Both the position numbers and the translations under genes were made by a program. The notes under the pieces are model-generated. The model ran no database searches and was not told where the DNA came from. It saw only the letters and a program-made list of their open reading frames with translations. A DNA stretch of 64,000 nt. Origin: Austwickia sp. TVS 96-490-7B (GTDB taxonomy: Bacteria > Actinomycetota > Actinomycetes > Actinomycetales > Dermatophilaceae). The stretch is taken from NCBI RefSeq assembly GCF_019331795.1, contig NZ_JAHPZL010000004.1, forward strand, positions 53,870-117,869. Reading direction: 5' to 3'. Shown here piece after piece: positions 46,117 to 55,919 of this stretch. Position 1 is the stretch's first letter; every line of letters begins with the position of its first letter.

Positions 46117-48243
46117 TCACCGCTGACCTGTGTTATCAGAGGAGTTGGTTGGTGGGTCAACCGGCGCGATCGGCTCGTCTCGTTCGATCGGAGCCGCTGG
46201 GGCCACCGAGTCAGCTGGGTCGGCTGGCGCTGACTCGTCGGCGGTCGCTGCCCCGGCAAACTGGCTGCGATAGAGCTGCGCATAGGCGCCATCGAGCCCG
46301 AGCAGCTGCTCGTGGGAGCCGTGTTCGACGATCACGCCATCCTGCATCACCAGGATCACGTCAGCGTCACGGATCGTGGACAGTCGGTGTGCAATGACGA
46401 AGCTGGTGCGATCAGTGCGCAACGCTGCCATGGCGTGTTGCAGGAGCACCTCGGTGCGGGTATCCACCGAGCTGGTCGCCTCATCGAGGATCAACAGGCT
46501 CGGCGCACTCAGGAAGGCCCGGGCGATGGTGATGAGCTGCTTCTCCCCTGCCGAGATGTTGGAACCCTCATCGTCAAGGACCGTGTCATATCCATCAGGC
46601 AGGTGCGCGACAAAGCGATCGACGTACGTCGCCTCCGCTGCAGCGTGGATGTCCTCTTCGGTGGCGTCCGGCCTGCCGTAGGCGATGTTGTCCCGGATGG
46701 TGCCGTGGAAGAGCCAGGTGTCTTGCAATACCATCCCGATGCGCTGGCGCAGTTCGCGTCGAGGCATCGCAGCGATATCAACGCCATCCAAGGTGATCCG
46801 GCCACGATCCAACTCGTAGAACCGCATGATCAGGTTGACCATGGTGGTCTTCCCGGCACCGGTGGGTCCCACGATGGCCACGGTCTGTCCCGGCTCAACC
46901 GTCAATGACAGGTCGTGGATCAGCGGACGATCCGGCCGGTAGGAGAAGGCCACATCGTGGAACTCGATGCGTCCGTGCGGCTCTGGTCGGTCACCGAGGC
47001 GAGCCACCTCCGGGACTTGCTCGGGAGCGTCGAGCAGCTCAAACACTCGCTCAGCGGAGGCCACACCGCTCTGCAGCAGGTTCGCCATCGATGCAACCTG
47101 CGTCAACGGCTGAGTGAACTGCCGTGAGTACTGGATGAAGGCCTGCGCGTCACCCAGACTCAGGGCTCCATTCGCCACCCGCAGCCCACCAACGACGGCG
47201 ACCAAGACAAACGACAGGTTCCCCACCAGGAACATCACCGGCATCATCAAGCCGCTGACAAACTGCGCGCCGAACGCGGCGTCATGCAAATCCTGATTGG
47301 TACGACGCATCCGCTCAGACACCTCGGCGCGCCGACCGAAGGCGGCCACTAATTCGTGACCGGTGTAGGCCTCCTCGACCAAGCCGTTTAACTCACCGGT
47401 GCGGGACCACTGAGCAATGAATTGCCGCTGGCTGCGTTTGCCAATGACCACAGTGACCAGCACCGACACCGGGATTGCGACCAGAGCAATCACCGTCAGC
47501 ATCGGAGAGACCAGAAGCATCATCACCAGGATGCCGATGACGGTGAGCAGACTGTTCAATAACTGTCCGAAAGTCTGCTGCAAACTCTGCCCGAGGTTGT
47601 CAATGTCGTTGGTCACCCGCGACAACAACTCTCCGCGGGGCTGGGCGTCGAAATAGGACAACGGCAGCGAGTGCAACTTCTCCTCGACCTGCCCGCGCAG
47701 TCGACGCATCGTGGTGATCACCACATGGTTGATGAGACGACCGGCCGCCCACATCAGGACGGCGGCGACGGCGTACAGTCCCAGCACCAGCAGCAGGACG
47801 CGACCGACCTCGTCGAAGTCCACTCCCCGGCCAGGAATGACATCCATCGCTGACACCAGGTCAGCGAACGTGTTCTCCCCGCGGGCTCGCAACGCCGCCA
47901 CCACCTGCTCCTTGGTGGTCCCGGCGGGCAGTCGGCGTCCGATCACCCCAGCAAATACCAGGTCAGTGGCATGACCGAGGACTTTAGGTCCGACAACGGA
48001 CAGCGCCACGCTAGCCACAGACAACACGACCGCGGTGATCACGTGGACCCGAGAGGGCCGCAACAATCCGAGTAGGCGCCGACCTGACCCGGAGAAGTCC
48101 AACGACTTCTGCGCCAAAGCGCCTCCCATCGGGCCGCCCCCGCGAGCGCCGTGGGGGCGGCGGGTGGTGCTCATCGTGTGTCCGACGGGGGTTTTTTCGG
48201 TGCCGTGGGGGTGGCGTCCGTGTCGGCGTGTCGTGGCGGCCAT
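46117..48243 (-). CDS. ABC exporter half-transporter, canonical NBD
   Basis: A 708-aa fused TMD-NBD protein, about six membrane helices then Walker [10 protein letters not shown]-loop MVLQDTW, signature NISAGEKQ, Walker [14 protein letters not shown]-loop VIAHRLS. Its Walker B Glu is intact. The N-terminus has ~60 basic residues. It overlaps its partner (TGATG, one base) and is translationally coupled. With the upstream gene it makes a heterodimer of the multidrug/peptide export type. Confidence 0.88.
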   Translation of the reverse strand: MAATTRRHGRHPHGTEKTPVGHTMSTTRRPHGARGGGPMGGALAQKSLDFSGSGRRLLGLLRPSRVHVITAVVLSVASVALSVVGPKVLGHATDLVFAGVIGRRLPAGTTKEQVVAALRARGENTFADLVSAMDVIPGRGVDFDEVGRVLLLVLGLYAVAAVLMWAAGRLINHVVITTMRRLRGQVEEKLHSLPLSYFDAQPRGELLSRVTNDIDNLGQSLQQTFGQLLNSLLTVIGILVMMLLVSPMLTVIALVAIPVSVLVTVVIGKRSQRQFIAQWSRTGELNGLVEEAYTGHELVAAFGRRAEVSERMRRTNQDLHDAAFGAQFVSGLMMPVMFLVGNLSFVLVAVVGGLRVANGALSLGDAQAFIQYSRQFTQPLTQVASMANLLQSGVASAERVFELLDAPEQVPEVARLGDRPEPHGRIEFHDVAFSYRPDRPLIHDLSLTVEPGQTVAIVGPTGAGKTTMVNLIMRFYELDRGRITLDGVDIAAMPRRELRQRIGMVLQDTWLFHGTIRDNIAYGRPDATEEDIHAAAEATYVDRFVAHLPDGYDTVLDDEGSNISAGEKQLITIARAFLSAPSLLILDEATSSVDTRTEVLLQHAMAALRTDRTSFVIAHRLSTIRDADVILVMQDGVIVEHGSHEQLLGLDGAYAQLYRSQFAGAATADESAPADPADSVAPAAPIERDEPIAPVDPPTNSSDNTGQR

Positions 48244-49976
48244 CAGGCGGCGTCCTGGGCGCTGAGCTGGGAGGCCACGATTTCGGCGTACGTGGGGCAT
48301 TGGGTGAGGAGTTCGGCGTGTCGGCCGAGTCCGACGACTCGGCCGGAGTCCAGGACGATGATGAGGTCGGCGTCGACGATGGTCGAGACGCGTTGGGCGA
48401 CGACGATCATGGTTGCGTTGCGGATCGAGGGCCGTAGTGCGGCTCGGAGGCGCGCGTCGGTGGCCAGGTCAAGGGCGCTGAATGAGTCGTCGAAGAGGTA
48501 GACCGTGGGGCGCGCGACGATGGCGCGGGCGATGCACAGTCGTTGGCGTTGTCCGCCGGAGACATTCGTCCCTCCTTGGGCGATGGGTGCGTCGAGGCCG
48601 TCTTCCATGCCGCGCACGAACTCGTCGGCTTGGGCGATGCGTAGTGCCTGCCAGAGGTCATCGTCGGTGGCGTCGGGATTGCCGTAACGCAGGTTGGATG
48701 CGACGGTCCCGGAGAACAGGTAGGGCCGTTGGGGCACGATGGCGACGTCACGGGACAGTTCGTGGGGGTCGAGTTCGCGGACGTCGGTGCCGTCGAGTCG
48801 GACTGTCCCGCCGGTGGCGTCGAAGAGCCGGGGTAGCAGGTTGATCAGGGTGGTTTTGCCTGATCCGGTGCTGCCGATGACGGCGGTGACTGTGCCGGGG
48901 CGGGCGGTGAAGGTGACGTCGTGTAGGACGGGTGCTTCAGCGCCGGGGTAGGTGAATTCGACGTGGTCGAGTTCGACGAGTCCAGTGGGGTTGGTACGGC
49001 GTACCGGCTGTGCTGGGGGGATCACGGTGGAGTGGGTGTCGAGGACTTCGCCGATGCGGTCGGCGGCCACGGAGGCGCGCGGCACCATCGTGGCGACCAT
49101 CGTCGCCATCATCACTGACATCAGGATTTGGATGAGGTAGCTCATGTAGGCGAAGAGCGACCCGACCGGCATGGCGCCGTCGTCGACGCGGTGGCCGCCG
49201 AACCAGATGACGGCGACGGTGGAAAGGTTCATGATCGCGATGACGATCGGGAACATCAGCACCATCAGTCGACCGACGCCGAGGCCGACCTCGGTGAGGG
49301 CGTCGTTGGCGACGGCGAATCGCCGGATTTCGTGGTCTTCGCGGACGAAAGCGCGGACCACGCGGATGCCGCTGATTTGCTCCCGGAGGATCCGGTTGAC
49401 GGCGTCGATGCGGGTCTGCATCTGCCGGAAGAGGGGCACCATACGGCGTACGACGAGCAGGACGCTGATGGTCAGGAGCGGTACGGCGACGGCGACGAGC
49501 CAGGACAGGCCGACGTCTTCGCGTAACGCCATGATGATCCCGCCGATCATGGTGATGGGGGCGCCGACCAGGACGATGCAGCCCATCAGCACGAGTTGTT
49601 GCAATTGTTGGACGTCGTTCGTGGTGCGGGTGATCAGGGATGGCGCCCCGAAGTGGGCGACCTCGCGGGCGCTGAATGACATGACCTGTTCGAAGAGGCC
49701 GCTGCGCAGGTCTCGGCCCATGCCCATGGCGGCTCGTGCTCCGTTGCGGACGGCGGCGATCTGGCAGAGCGCTTGGCCGAGTGCGGCAGCGAGCATCCAC
49801 ATCGCTACCTTCCAGATGTGGTCGGTGTCGCCTTTGGCGACGCCGTTGTCGATGATGTCGGCGTTGAGGCTGGGGAGGTAGAGCGAGGCGATGGTGGCGA
49901 ACAGTTGGAGGACGACCACGGCGGCGAGGAATCCTCGGTAGGGGCGCAGATGCCTGGTTAAGACAGTGGTCAGCAT
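48243..49976 (-). CDS. ABC exporter half-transporter, degenerate NBD
   Basis: A 577-aa TMD-NBD. Walker A GSTGSGKT, signature NVSGGQRQR, but Walker B reads [11 protein letters not shown]: the catalytic Glu is Asp, as in the inactive site of heterodimeric exporters (BmrCD/TM287-288 type). The H-loop is [10 protein letters not shown], with Gln where His is usual. So this half probably forms the degenerate ATP site. Overlaps the TetR gene by 7 bp (ATGCTGA). Confidence 0.88.
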   Translation of the reverse strand: MLTTVLTRHLRPYRGFLAAVVVLQLFATIASLYLPSLNADIIDNGVAKGDTDHIWKVAMWMLAAALGQALCQIAAVRNGARAAMGMGRDLRSGLFEQVMSFSAREVAHFGAPSLITRTTNDVQQLQQLVLMGCIVLVGAPITMIGGIIMALREDVGLSWLVAVAVPLLTISVLLVVRRMVPLFRQMQTRIDAVNRILREQISGIRVVRAFVREDHEIRRFAVANDALTEVGLGVGRLMVLMFPIVIAIMNLSTVAVIWFGGHRVDDGAMPVGSLFAYMSYLIQILMSVMMATMVATMVPRASVAADRIGEVLDTHSTVIPPAQPVRRTNPTGLVELDHVEFTYPGAEAPVLHDVTFTARPGTVTAVIGSTGSGKTTLINLLPRLFDATGGTVRLDGTDVRELDPHELSRDVAIVPQRPYLFSGTVASNLRYGNPDATDDDLWQALRIAQADEFVRGMEDGLDAPIAQGGTNVSGGQRQRLCIARAIVARPTVYLFDDSFSALDLATDARLRAALRPSIRNATMIVVAQRVSTIVDADLIIVLDSGRVVGLGRHAELLTQCPTYAEIVASQLSAQDAA

Positions 49977-50707
49977 GGGGATCCCTTCGGCTGCGAGTCG
50001 TGGCTGCTCAGCAGTGATGTGCTCCGGTGGGTGTCGAGCGCTGTGATCTCGTCGGGCCGTTCGATGTCTGCCGCCCGTGGCAGGGCCCCGTCAAGCAGGA
50101 TGTCGACGATCGCGTGAGGTGTCATCAGTTTTCCGTCGTTGATATGTGGGTGGCTCCCGGCGAACGACAGGAAGCGCAGGGCGTCGACGAGGATGTCGGG
50201 TGGCACCCTCAGGGTGTGCGCGTCCGCGCCAAGGACGTCGTAGAGGTGCTGCCGGATGTGGTGGGGGTCCAGGCAGTCGTGGTCGTCGGCGCTGGGGCAG
50301 CCGGGGTGTGGGCCGTGCTGGGGTGGACCCATCACTCCTAATGGGCCCAGGACGTCGAAGATCTCGGTGAATCTGTCGTTGAGGAGCTCTGCCAGCGCGT
50401 AGACGCGGTCTCGCAGGGGCAGGGTCCGGTCGATATGGCGGGTGCGTTCCCAGAACGGGGACGGGCAGGCTGTCGCGGAGATGATCGCGTCGAGGAGAGC
50501 TTCTTTGGTGGTGAAGGCCCGGAAGAGGGTGCCTTCGGCGATGCCGCTTTCGGTGGCGATCCGGCGGGTGGATGGCAGCGCTTGGTCGCGGCGGATCATC
50601 TGGGTGGCGGTGTGGACGATCAGGAGTCGTCGTTCCTCAGGGGGCAGCGGTCGGGCACGCCTTCCTGATTCCCGACCGGGCCCTGGCGTTGTGGTCGTTC
50701 CTGGCAC
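49970..50707 (-). CDS. TetR/AcrR family regulator of the ABC exporter
   Basis: A 245-aa protein with the HTH RRIATESGIAEGTLFRAFTTKEALLDAI. A C-terminal ligand domain of about 170 residues follows, with His/Asp-rich loops. First gene of the tetR-ABC-ABC operon. GTG 50707 is favoured over GTG 50737 because the earlier codon lies within the operator/promoter; 50707 is about seven bases after the -10, so the mRNA may be leaderless. It probably represses the operon. Confidence 0.8.
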   Translation of the reverse strand: MPGTTTTPGPGRESGRRARPLPPEERRLLIVHTATQMIRRDQALPSTRRIATESGIAEGTLFRAFTTKEALLDAIISATACPSPFWERTRHIDRTLPLRDRVYALAELLNDRFTEIFDVLGPLGVMGPPQHGPHPGCPSADDHDCLDPHHIRQHLYDVLGADAHTLRVPPDILVDALRFLSFAGSHPHINDGKLMTPHAIVDILLDGALPRAADIERPDEITALDTHRSTSLLSSHDSQPKGSPC

Positions 50708-50713
50708 AGTACG

Positions 50714-50743
50714 ACGATAAAGTGAGTGAGCACTCACTCACAA
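50714..50743 (-). promoter_or_regulatory. Promoter of tetR-ABC operon
   Basis: TTGTGA (-35, 50743-50738) and TATCGT (-10, 50719-50714) with an 18-bp spacer, read on the minus strand. The spacer is almost wholly occupied by the operator palindrome. Confidence 0.45.
50722..50741. promoter_or_regulatory. TetR operator palindrome
   Basis: GTGAGTGAG and CTCACTCAC are perfect 9-bp inverted arms around CA. This is a classic TetR-type operator located between the -35 and -10 of the adjacent operon. Confidence 0.75.
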
Positions 50744-50885
50744 AGCAATCCTCGCCACCCTTCCCACCAGCGTCGATCCAGACTGGGCGCCCTCCCCGAG
50801 ACAATCCAGCGACAACCGCGCTCACCAACCTCTGTCACCCCCCAGCGTCACCTCGCTCACCAACCTGCCCGATTCAAGCGCATAT

Positions 50886-50927
50886 GACGGTGTCGGAGCG
50901 GCCCCGCACGGCCGCCCCGACACGTCA
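50886..50927 (-). terminator. Stem-loop terminator of oleate hydratase gene
   Basis: GTGTCGGAGCGGCC (50890-50903) pairs with 50910-50923, one mismatch, 40 bp past the stop on the minus strand. Confidence 0.6.
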
Positions 50928-50965
50928 TCACTCACCCCGCAGCGAGATGGCTCCGGCCGCCCGAA

Positions 50966-52654
50966 TCACAGATAGGCAGCAAGTTCCGAACGGGCCGTCA
51001 ACGCCGCCAACGTCAGATCCTTCAACGGCAACTTATCGACCCCCAGGCACACTTTCGCCGCCTGGGTGAGCACCCGTACGTCGTACCGGCTCGGGAACAC
51101 CTCAACAACTGGACGCTCCAGATCGAGCAAACCATAAACCGCCGTCATCGCCGTACGCACCGAATATTCCACCGTGAACACGCAGTCCCCGGGCACCTCC
51201 GCGTACTGACCCAAGAAGGCGAAGTTGCGGCTCCCTTCTGGGATCACCGCCGGTCGGTCACCCGCCACTCGCGGCATGAACTGCGACGTGATGTACGGCA
51301 TCATCGCCGGGATGACATTGACGGTGTGCGCCAGGATCTCCTCCACCCGATCCTTCAGCCCCATGTGGAACAACAGCTCTGTGAACATTTCTCGGCCAGT
51401 GCATTCCGACAGTGTCTTCGGCACATAGTTGCCCGGCGCGTCCATATTCAAGCCGTAGGCCCACAACACCTTAACGTTCTCTGGCTGGTCAATGAAATGT
51501 GGATCCTTCGGGGACACCCAACTCATGAACCACGCCGAGTCGGTGATGGTAGTCAGACCACCCATCCCGGGGACGTTATTAGTCAATTCAGCCAAATACG
51601 GGAACAGCACATCATCGTCCTTCAATGTCACGGTGAAGGACAGCCACTTCGTCCGGTCGATGTCACCACAGAACACCTCCGGATGCCCAAATCGCGGCGA
51701 CTTCGGCGCGATCCTCTCCCACACACTGAAACAGCCCTTGTCCTGCGAACGGTTCAACTCCGCCGGAGTATCCAGGTCACCGCGCGTGGTGTTCTGCGTC
51801 ATCGAGCCATTGGTGAACAACACCAGGTCATCCGCGCCGACCTCGATCAGCTCCTCCGCGCCGTCCATCAGATAGTGGACCGCCGTGGCCGTCGTCGCGT
51901 CATCAGTGAAATCAATATCCGTGACCACCGCACCCAGCTGCACCTGCACGCCCTGGTCACGCAGCCAAGTCACCAACGGCAGAATCAACGAGTCATACTG
52001 ATTGTATTCAGTGTGCAAGATGCCTTTGAGTTGGTTCATACCACCGATCAGATGCATGAACCGTTCCATGTACCGCTTCATTTCCACGACACTGTGCCAC
52101 GTCTGGAAAGCAAACATCGACGCCCAGAAATACCAGAAGTTTGTCCGGAAGAAATCAGGGGTGAAAAACTCCTCAATCGAGGTGGCACCCAACGCTTCTT
52201 CTGTCGCCAGATGCAACCGTCCCAGCTGCATCGCCTGCGCAGTGGACAGCCCCAACGACGAGAAGTCCCCGACCGCACCCTGGTCATGCACAATGCGGCA
52301 TCTCGACTCGATCGGCTCGATGAGATTCAACTCGCGGAACTCATCCAGCACCGACCGAGAAGGGTCAGTCAATGACGGCACCGACGCAAACAGGTCAGCG
52401 AAGCATTCGAAGTGCTCTTCGATCTCCCGACCGCCCCGAGCGGTGTATCCATGCTCCGCGTCACCAGCACCATCCATCGATCCACCCGTGCGATCCAGGG
52501 ACTCCAGGACGTGAATGTTTTTTGCCGGCATATGCGCGTCACGGATCAAGAAAGCAGCCGCTGCCAGCGCCCCTATCCCCCCACCGAGAAGATAGGCGTG
52601 CCGCTCCTCGATGCCCTCAGGTGCCAAAGGCGTGACCTTGTCGTAGTTACCCAT
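50966..52654 (-). CDS. ohyA: Oleate hydratase (fatty acid double-bond hydratase)
   Basis: A 562-aa FAD-binding enzyme that adds water to the cis-9 double bond of oleate to give 10-hydroxystearate. The FAD motif is LLGGGIGALAAAAFL (residues ~22-36). The catalytic Glu in GGREIEEHFECF (~77) and the Tyr in YNQYDSLILPL are conserved. Length and end-to-end motif order match the Staphylococcus/Stenotrophomonas enzymes. It converts host- or environment-derived unsaturated fatty acids, a detoxification role. A TetR-type regulator is next upstream on the same strand, 214 bp away. Confidence 0.92.
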   Translation of the reverse strand: MGNYDKVTPLAPEGIEERHAYLLGGGIGALAAAAFLIRDAHMPAKNIHVLESLDRTGGSMDGAGDAEHGYTARGGREIEEHFECFADLFASVPSLTDPSRSVLDEFRELNLIEPIESRCRIVHDQGAVGDFSSLGLSTAQAMQLGRLHLATEEALGATSIEEFFTPDFFRTNFWYFWASMFAFQTWHSVVEMKRYMERFMHLIGGMNQLKGILHTEYNQYDSLILPLVTWLRDQGVQVQLGAVVTDIDFTDDATTATAVHYLMDGAEELIEVGADDLVLFTNGSMTQNTTRGDLDTPAELNRSQDKGCFSVWERIAPKSPRFGHPEVFCGDIDRTKWLSFTVTLKDDDVLFPYLAELTNNVPGMGGLTTITDSAWFMSWVSPKDPHFIDQPENVKVLWAYGLNMDAPGNYVPKTLSECTGREMFTELLFHMGLKDRVEEILAHTVNVIPAMMPYITSQFMPRVAGDRPAVIPEGSRNFAFLGQYAEVPGDCVFTVEYSVRTAMTAVYGLLDLERPVVEVFPSRYDVRVLTQAAKVCLGVDKLPLKDLTLAALTARSELAAYL

Positions 52655-52868
52655 GTCGTATCACTCTCACCGGTCGTCGATGTCGGCGTATCTGCCGCTA
52701 AGACCACTGTTGATCGAGGTCTCAACCGGGGCAATGGACAAAGACCCGCCGATGTCTCATCACGGCACATCTGGACGAAAATGTGTCATCGCCGCACAGG
52801 CCAGCAGCGACCTCAGCCACCCCTGCATGGGGCGAGCTGTGGAAGCGTGCCACCGCGTCACCCGGTGA

Positions 52869-53474
52869 TCACCAGGGCCCCTGCATCACCTTTCCGACGC
52901 GACCGGAAGCACAGGCGCGGCGTCGATTGTCCAAGACATGCCGGATCGTGCCATCCATCATCTCTTCGATACGACGACCCACGACCAGCGGCGATTCTTC
53001 TAACCCCCGAGACAACCAGTCCAAGAACTGGCCGAGCAGCGCAAAAGCAAAAAAAGATGCCACCTGACATCGGGTTTCTTCATCGACCGGATCGTCCCGA
53101 CATAGGTCGTCGACAACTCCTCGAAGCAGTCGATTGAACACCCCACACAGGAAACGTTCTGATCTTTCCCGGCCCAGCGAATGATAGACGCTCAGGCAGA
53201 GCTCCGGGTTGTCAGCGGTGTAGGTCAAGACCCGATCCACCCCGGCCCGCCAGGTGGTGTGGCGGCAATACACCGGGAGGTCCTCGACGATCTCCATGCG
53301 GAAGAGATAGGTCAACAGGTCATAGACGTCAGCGAAATGGTGATAAAAGGTGTGCCTCGACACCCCACAGTCATCGGTGATCATGCGGACGGTGATCTTC
53401 GACAGCCGACGCGTCATCAGCAGCCGACGCAGCGAAGCGGCGAGCGCCCGCCGGGTCAGATCGACAGCCGCCAT
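52869..53474 (-). CDS. TetR family regulator
   Basis: A 201-aa protein with the HTH KITVRMITDDCGVSRHTFYHHFADVYDLLTYLF. This is like TetR/AcrR proteins with an N-terminal 'TRRALAASLRRLL' helix. It lies upstream of ohyA in the same direction and is the likely regulator of fatty-acid response, though the 214-bp gap suggests a separate promoter for ohyA. The effector is unknown. Confidence 0.8.
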   Translation of the reverse strand: MAAVDLTRRALAASLRRLLMTRRLSKITVRMITDDCGVSRHTFYHHFADVYDLLTYLFRMEIVEDLPVYCRHTTWRAGVDRVLTYTADNPELCLSVYHSLGRERSERFLCGVFNRLLRGVVDDLCRDDPVDEETRCQVASFFAFALLGQFLDWLSRGLEESPLVVGRRIEEMMDGTIRHVLDNRRRACASGRVGKVMQGPW

Positions 53475-53575
53475 CTCTTCTCCCCTGAGCCACCTTGTGT
53501 GGCAAGACTATCCACAACAGATGGCCCGAGGTGGGCGCTTTCCCGGTAGCAGCGCTCCTACCAGGAGCTCTGCGA

Positions 53576-54529
53576 TCACGCGCCCAGCAGGTGGTGGTCT
53601 TGCAACCATTGCCGGGCCACGCTTTGCGGGTCTTGTTTGTCAATGTCGACTTTGCCGAGCATGACCCGCAGGTCCTCGGTGTTCAAAGCGGCGGATACCC
53701 CGTTCAAAGCTGCCGTGACGGTGGGGTTCGCGGCGTCCTTTGCAACCAAGGGCACGATGTGCTGGGTCCCGAAGAGGTGTTTGTCATCGTCGAGGACCAC
53801 AAAATCGTGGGCGCTGATCGCCGGGTCCGTGGTGAAGATGTTGGCAGCATCGATCTGGCCGTGTTTCAACGCCTGCACCACCGCCTGGCCGGTCAACGGC
53901 GTACGCACTCGGGAGAAGACGATCCCGTAGACCCCGGCCAGGCCTGGCAGACCTTGCGGGCGAGCTTTGAACTCGTCTGGGGCGCCCAGCACCATGTGGT
54001 CAGCGACAGCTGTGAGGTCGCTGACCGTGCGCAACCCTCGAGTGCGGGCGGTCTCCCGAGTGACGGTGATGGAGTCTTTGTCCTCGGCGGCGGATCGGTC
54101 CAGGACTGTCAGGTTGGGCGGTAGCGCCGCCCGCAATCCGTCAAGGACCCGATCAGGGTCGGTCTCGGCGGCATCCTTGCGGTAGAAGAAGGACAGCGCG
54201 CCGGTGTATTCCGGGACGACCTGCACCGACCCGTCCTGCATCCCTTTGAGATAGGCCTCTCGGGACCCGATCCGTAGTTTCGGTGCGGCATCGACTCCTT
54301 TGGCTTTCAAAGCGCCCACATATATTTCTGCCAGCAAGGCGCTTTCAGTGAAATCAGCTGATCCGACCAGGATCTGACCGGATCGCGCGGGAGGAGCGCC
54401 CTGGCCGGTCGGGGCGGCCGCGCCGGTAGCTAACGGATTATTAGTGGGTGATCCACATCCGGTGAGCGTGATGATCAGGATCAAAACGGCCGGGGTGCGA
54501 CCTCGTCTCATGGACATGTCGTCCCTCAT
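53576..54529 (-). CDS. Glycine betaine/quaternary-amine ABC substrate-binding lipoprotein
   Basis: A 317-aa OpuAC-type protein. Lipobox LTGC, then a periplasmic-binding fold starting ILVGSADFTESALLAEIYVGAL. Later motifs VVPEYTGALSFFY, DLTAVADHMVLGAPDEF and LDDDKHLFGTQHIVPLV are typical of OsmF/OpuCC proteins. It is last of a four-gene operon; its ATG overlaps the permease stop (ATGA). Confidence 0.9.
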   Translation of the reverse strand: MRDDMSMRRGRTPAVLILIITLTGCGSPTNNPLATGAAAPTGQGAPPARSGQILVGSADFTESALLAEIYVGALKAKGVDAAPKLRIGSREAYLKGMQDGSVQVVPEYTGALSFFYRKDAAETDPDRVLDGLRAALPPNLTVLDRSAAEDKDSITVTRETARTRGLRTVSDLTAVADHMVLGAPDEFKARPQGLPGLAGVYGIVFSRVRTPLTGQAVVQALKHGQIDAANIFTTDPAISAHDFVVLDDDKHLFGTQHIVPLVAKDAANPTVTAALNGVSAALNTEDLRVMLGKVDIDKQDPQSVARQWLQDHHLLGA

Positions 54530-55254
54530 TTCGCGGTGGCGGAGATGTCAGTGCCCGGTCGGCTGCGGTGGCTGCCGCGCAGAGTGCGCAACCCCGGGGA
54601 GACCAGGACCACGGTGAGCACAGCCAGCAGGGCGTCCACGCCAAGCGCGAGCGCAGCGACGAGGATCGCGCCGCCTGCGACCATCGGGTAGTCGCCGATG
54701 GCGAGTCCTTCGGACAAATAGGCGCCAAGGCCCCCGGCGGAGACATAGGCGGCGATGGTGGCGGTGCCGATGACTTGAAGGGTTGCGCTGCGCAGCCCGG
54801 AGAGCAGGAGCGGAAGCGCGCAGGGCAGTTCGACTCCGAAGACGATTTGGGTGCGGGTCATCCCCATACCGTGGGCGGCGTCACGCACGGCTGGGTCGAC
54901 GGCGTCGACTCCGGCGTACGTGCCGGCAAGAAGCGGCGGGACGGCGAGGAGGACGAGGACGATGAGGCTGGGCACGACGAAGGCGGCGCCACCGGGAAGG
55001 TTGGTGGACAGGAGGATTTGCATGACGAATAGCAGGCCGAGGCTGGGGACGGCACGTACGGCGTTAGTGGAGGTGATCAGCCAGCGGGCTCGGCCGGTGT
55101 GTCCGATCCACAGGCCGAGGGGTACGGCGATGAGCGTTGCGGCGGTCAGAGCGTAGAGGCAGTAGCTGAGGTGTTCGCCGAGGCGTAAGGGGATGCCGTC
55201 AGGGCCGGACCAGTGGGCGGGATCGGTGAGCCAGGCCCAGATGAGCGCGATCAT
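54526..55254 (-). CDS. OpuC-type ABC permease
   Basis: A 242-aa protein with about five to six membrane helices. The EAA-like motif is DAAHGMGMTRTQIVFGVELPCAL, and TATIAAYVSAGGLGAYL is the OpuC/ProW signature. It partners with the second permease to form the heterodimeric membrane part. ATG overlaps the upstream stop (ATGA at 55251-55254). Confidence 0.9.
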   Translation of the reverse strand: MIALIWAWLTDPAHWSGPDGIPLRLGEHLSYCLYALTAATLIAVPLGLWIGHTGRARWLITSTNAVRAVPSLGLLFVMQILLSTNLPGGAAFVVPSLIVLVLLAVPPLLAGTYAGVDAVDPAVRDAAHGMGMTRTQIVFGVELPCALPLLLSGLRSATLQVIGTATIAAYVSAGGLGAYLSEGLAIGDYPMVAGGAILVAALALGVDALLAVLTVVLVSPGLRTLRGSHRSRPGTDISATAK

Positions 55255-55919
55255 CGGGGACCTCCGGCGGCGGCGTGGCTGGGACCTACCCGACGCCACG
55301 GGGTGGCTAGCCAAGTGAGAGCGACAATGGCGAGGTCAAAGAGCATCGCCAGGATCATGCAGGCGAGGATGCCGACGAGGAGTTCGTCGACGTAATAGCG
55401 CTGGTATCCCTCCGTGAGCAGGGTGCCGAGTTGCGACACCCCGATGAGGGAGGCCACTGAAACGATGCTGACGTTGCTGACAGAGGTGACGCGTAGTCCG
55501 GCGGCCAGGACGGGTACGGCGAGGGGCAGATCAACTTTGATCAGGCGTGCCCACCGGCCGTAGCCGAGAGCGGTGGCAGCGGCAGTCACATCGGGGGGCA
55601 CAGAGGACAATCCGTCGTCAACGCTGCGGACCAGCAGCGCGACAGTGTAGACGGTCATCGCGACAATGACATTGATCGGGTCGAGAATCTTGGTGCCGAG
55701 GACCGCGGGGATCAGCACAAACAGGGCGAGGCTGGGCAGGGTGTAGAGCAGTCCGCTGCCGGTGAGCAAGAGGGGGCGGATCCAGCGAGGCCCGCTGTGG
55801 GCTGCCCATCCCAACGGGAGGGCCACAGCCAGTCCGAGAAGCAGGGGGGTCGCGGCGAGCCAGGCGTGTCGCGCGCTGAGGCTGAGGACCAGGTCGAGGT
55901 GTTCGAGGAGCCAACTCAT
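55251..55919 (-). CDS. OpuC-type ABC permease (second subunit)
   Basis: A 222-aa protein with five to six membrane helices. The EAA loop is TAAATALGYGRWARLIKVDLP and the later VASLIGVSQLGTLLTEG matches. It is coupled on both sides by ATGA overlaps. Confidence 0.9.
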   Translation of the reverse strand: MSWLLEHLDLVLSLSARHAWLAATPLLLGLAVALPLGWAAHSGPRWIRPLLLTGSGLLYTLPSLALFVLIPAVLGTKILDPINVIVAMTVYTVALLVRSVDDGLSSVPPDVTAAATALGYGRWARLIKVDLPLAVPVLAAGLRVTSVSNVSIVSVASLIGVSQLGTLLTEGYQRYYVDELLVGILACMILAMLFDLAIVALTWLATPWRRVGPSHAAAGGPR

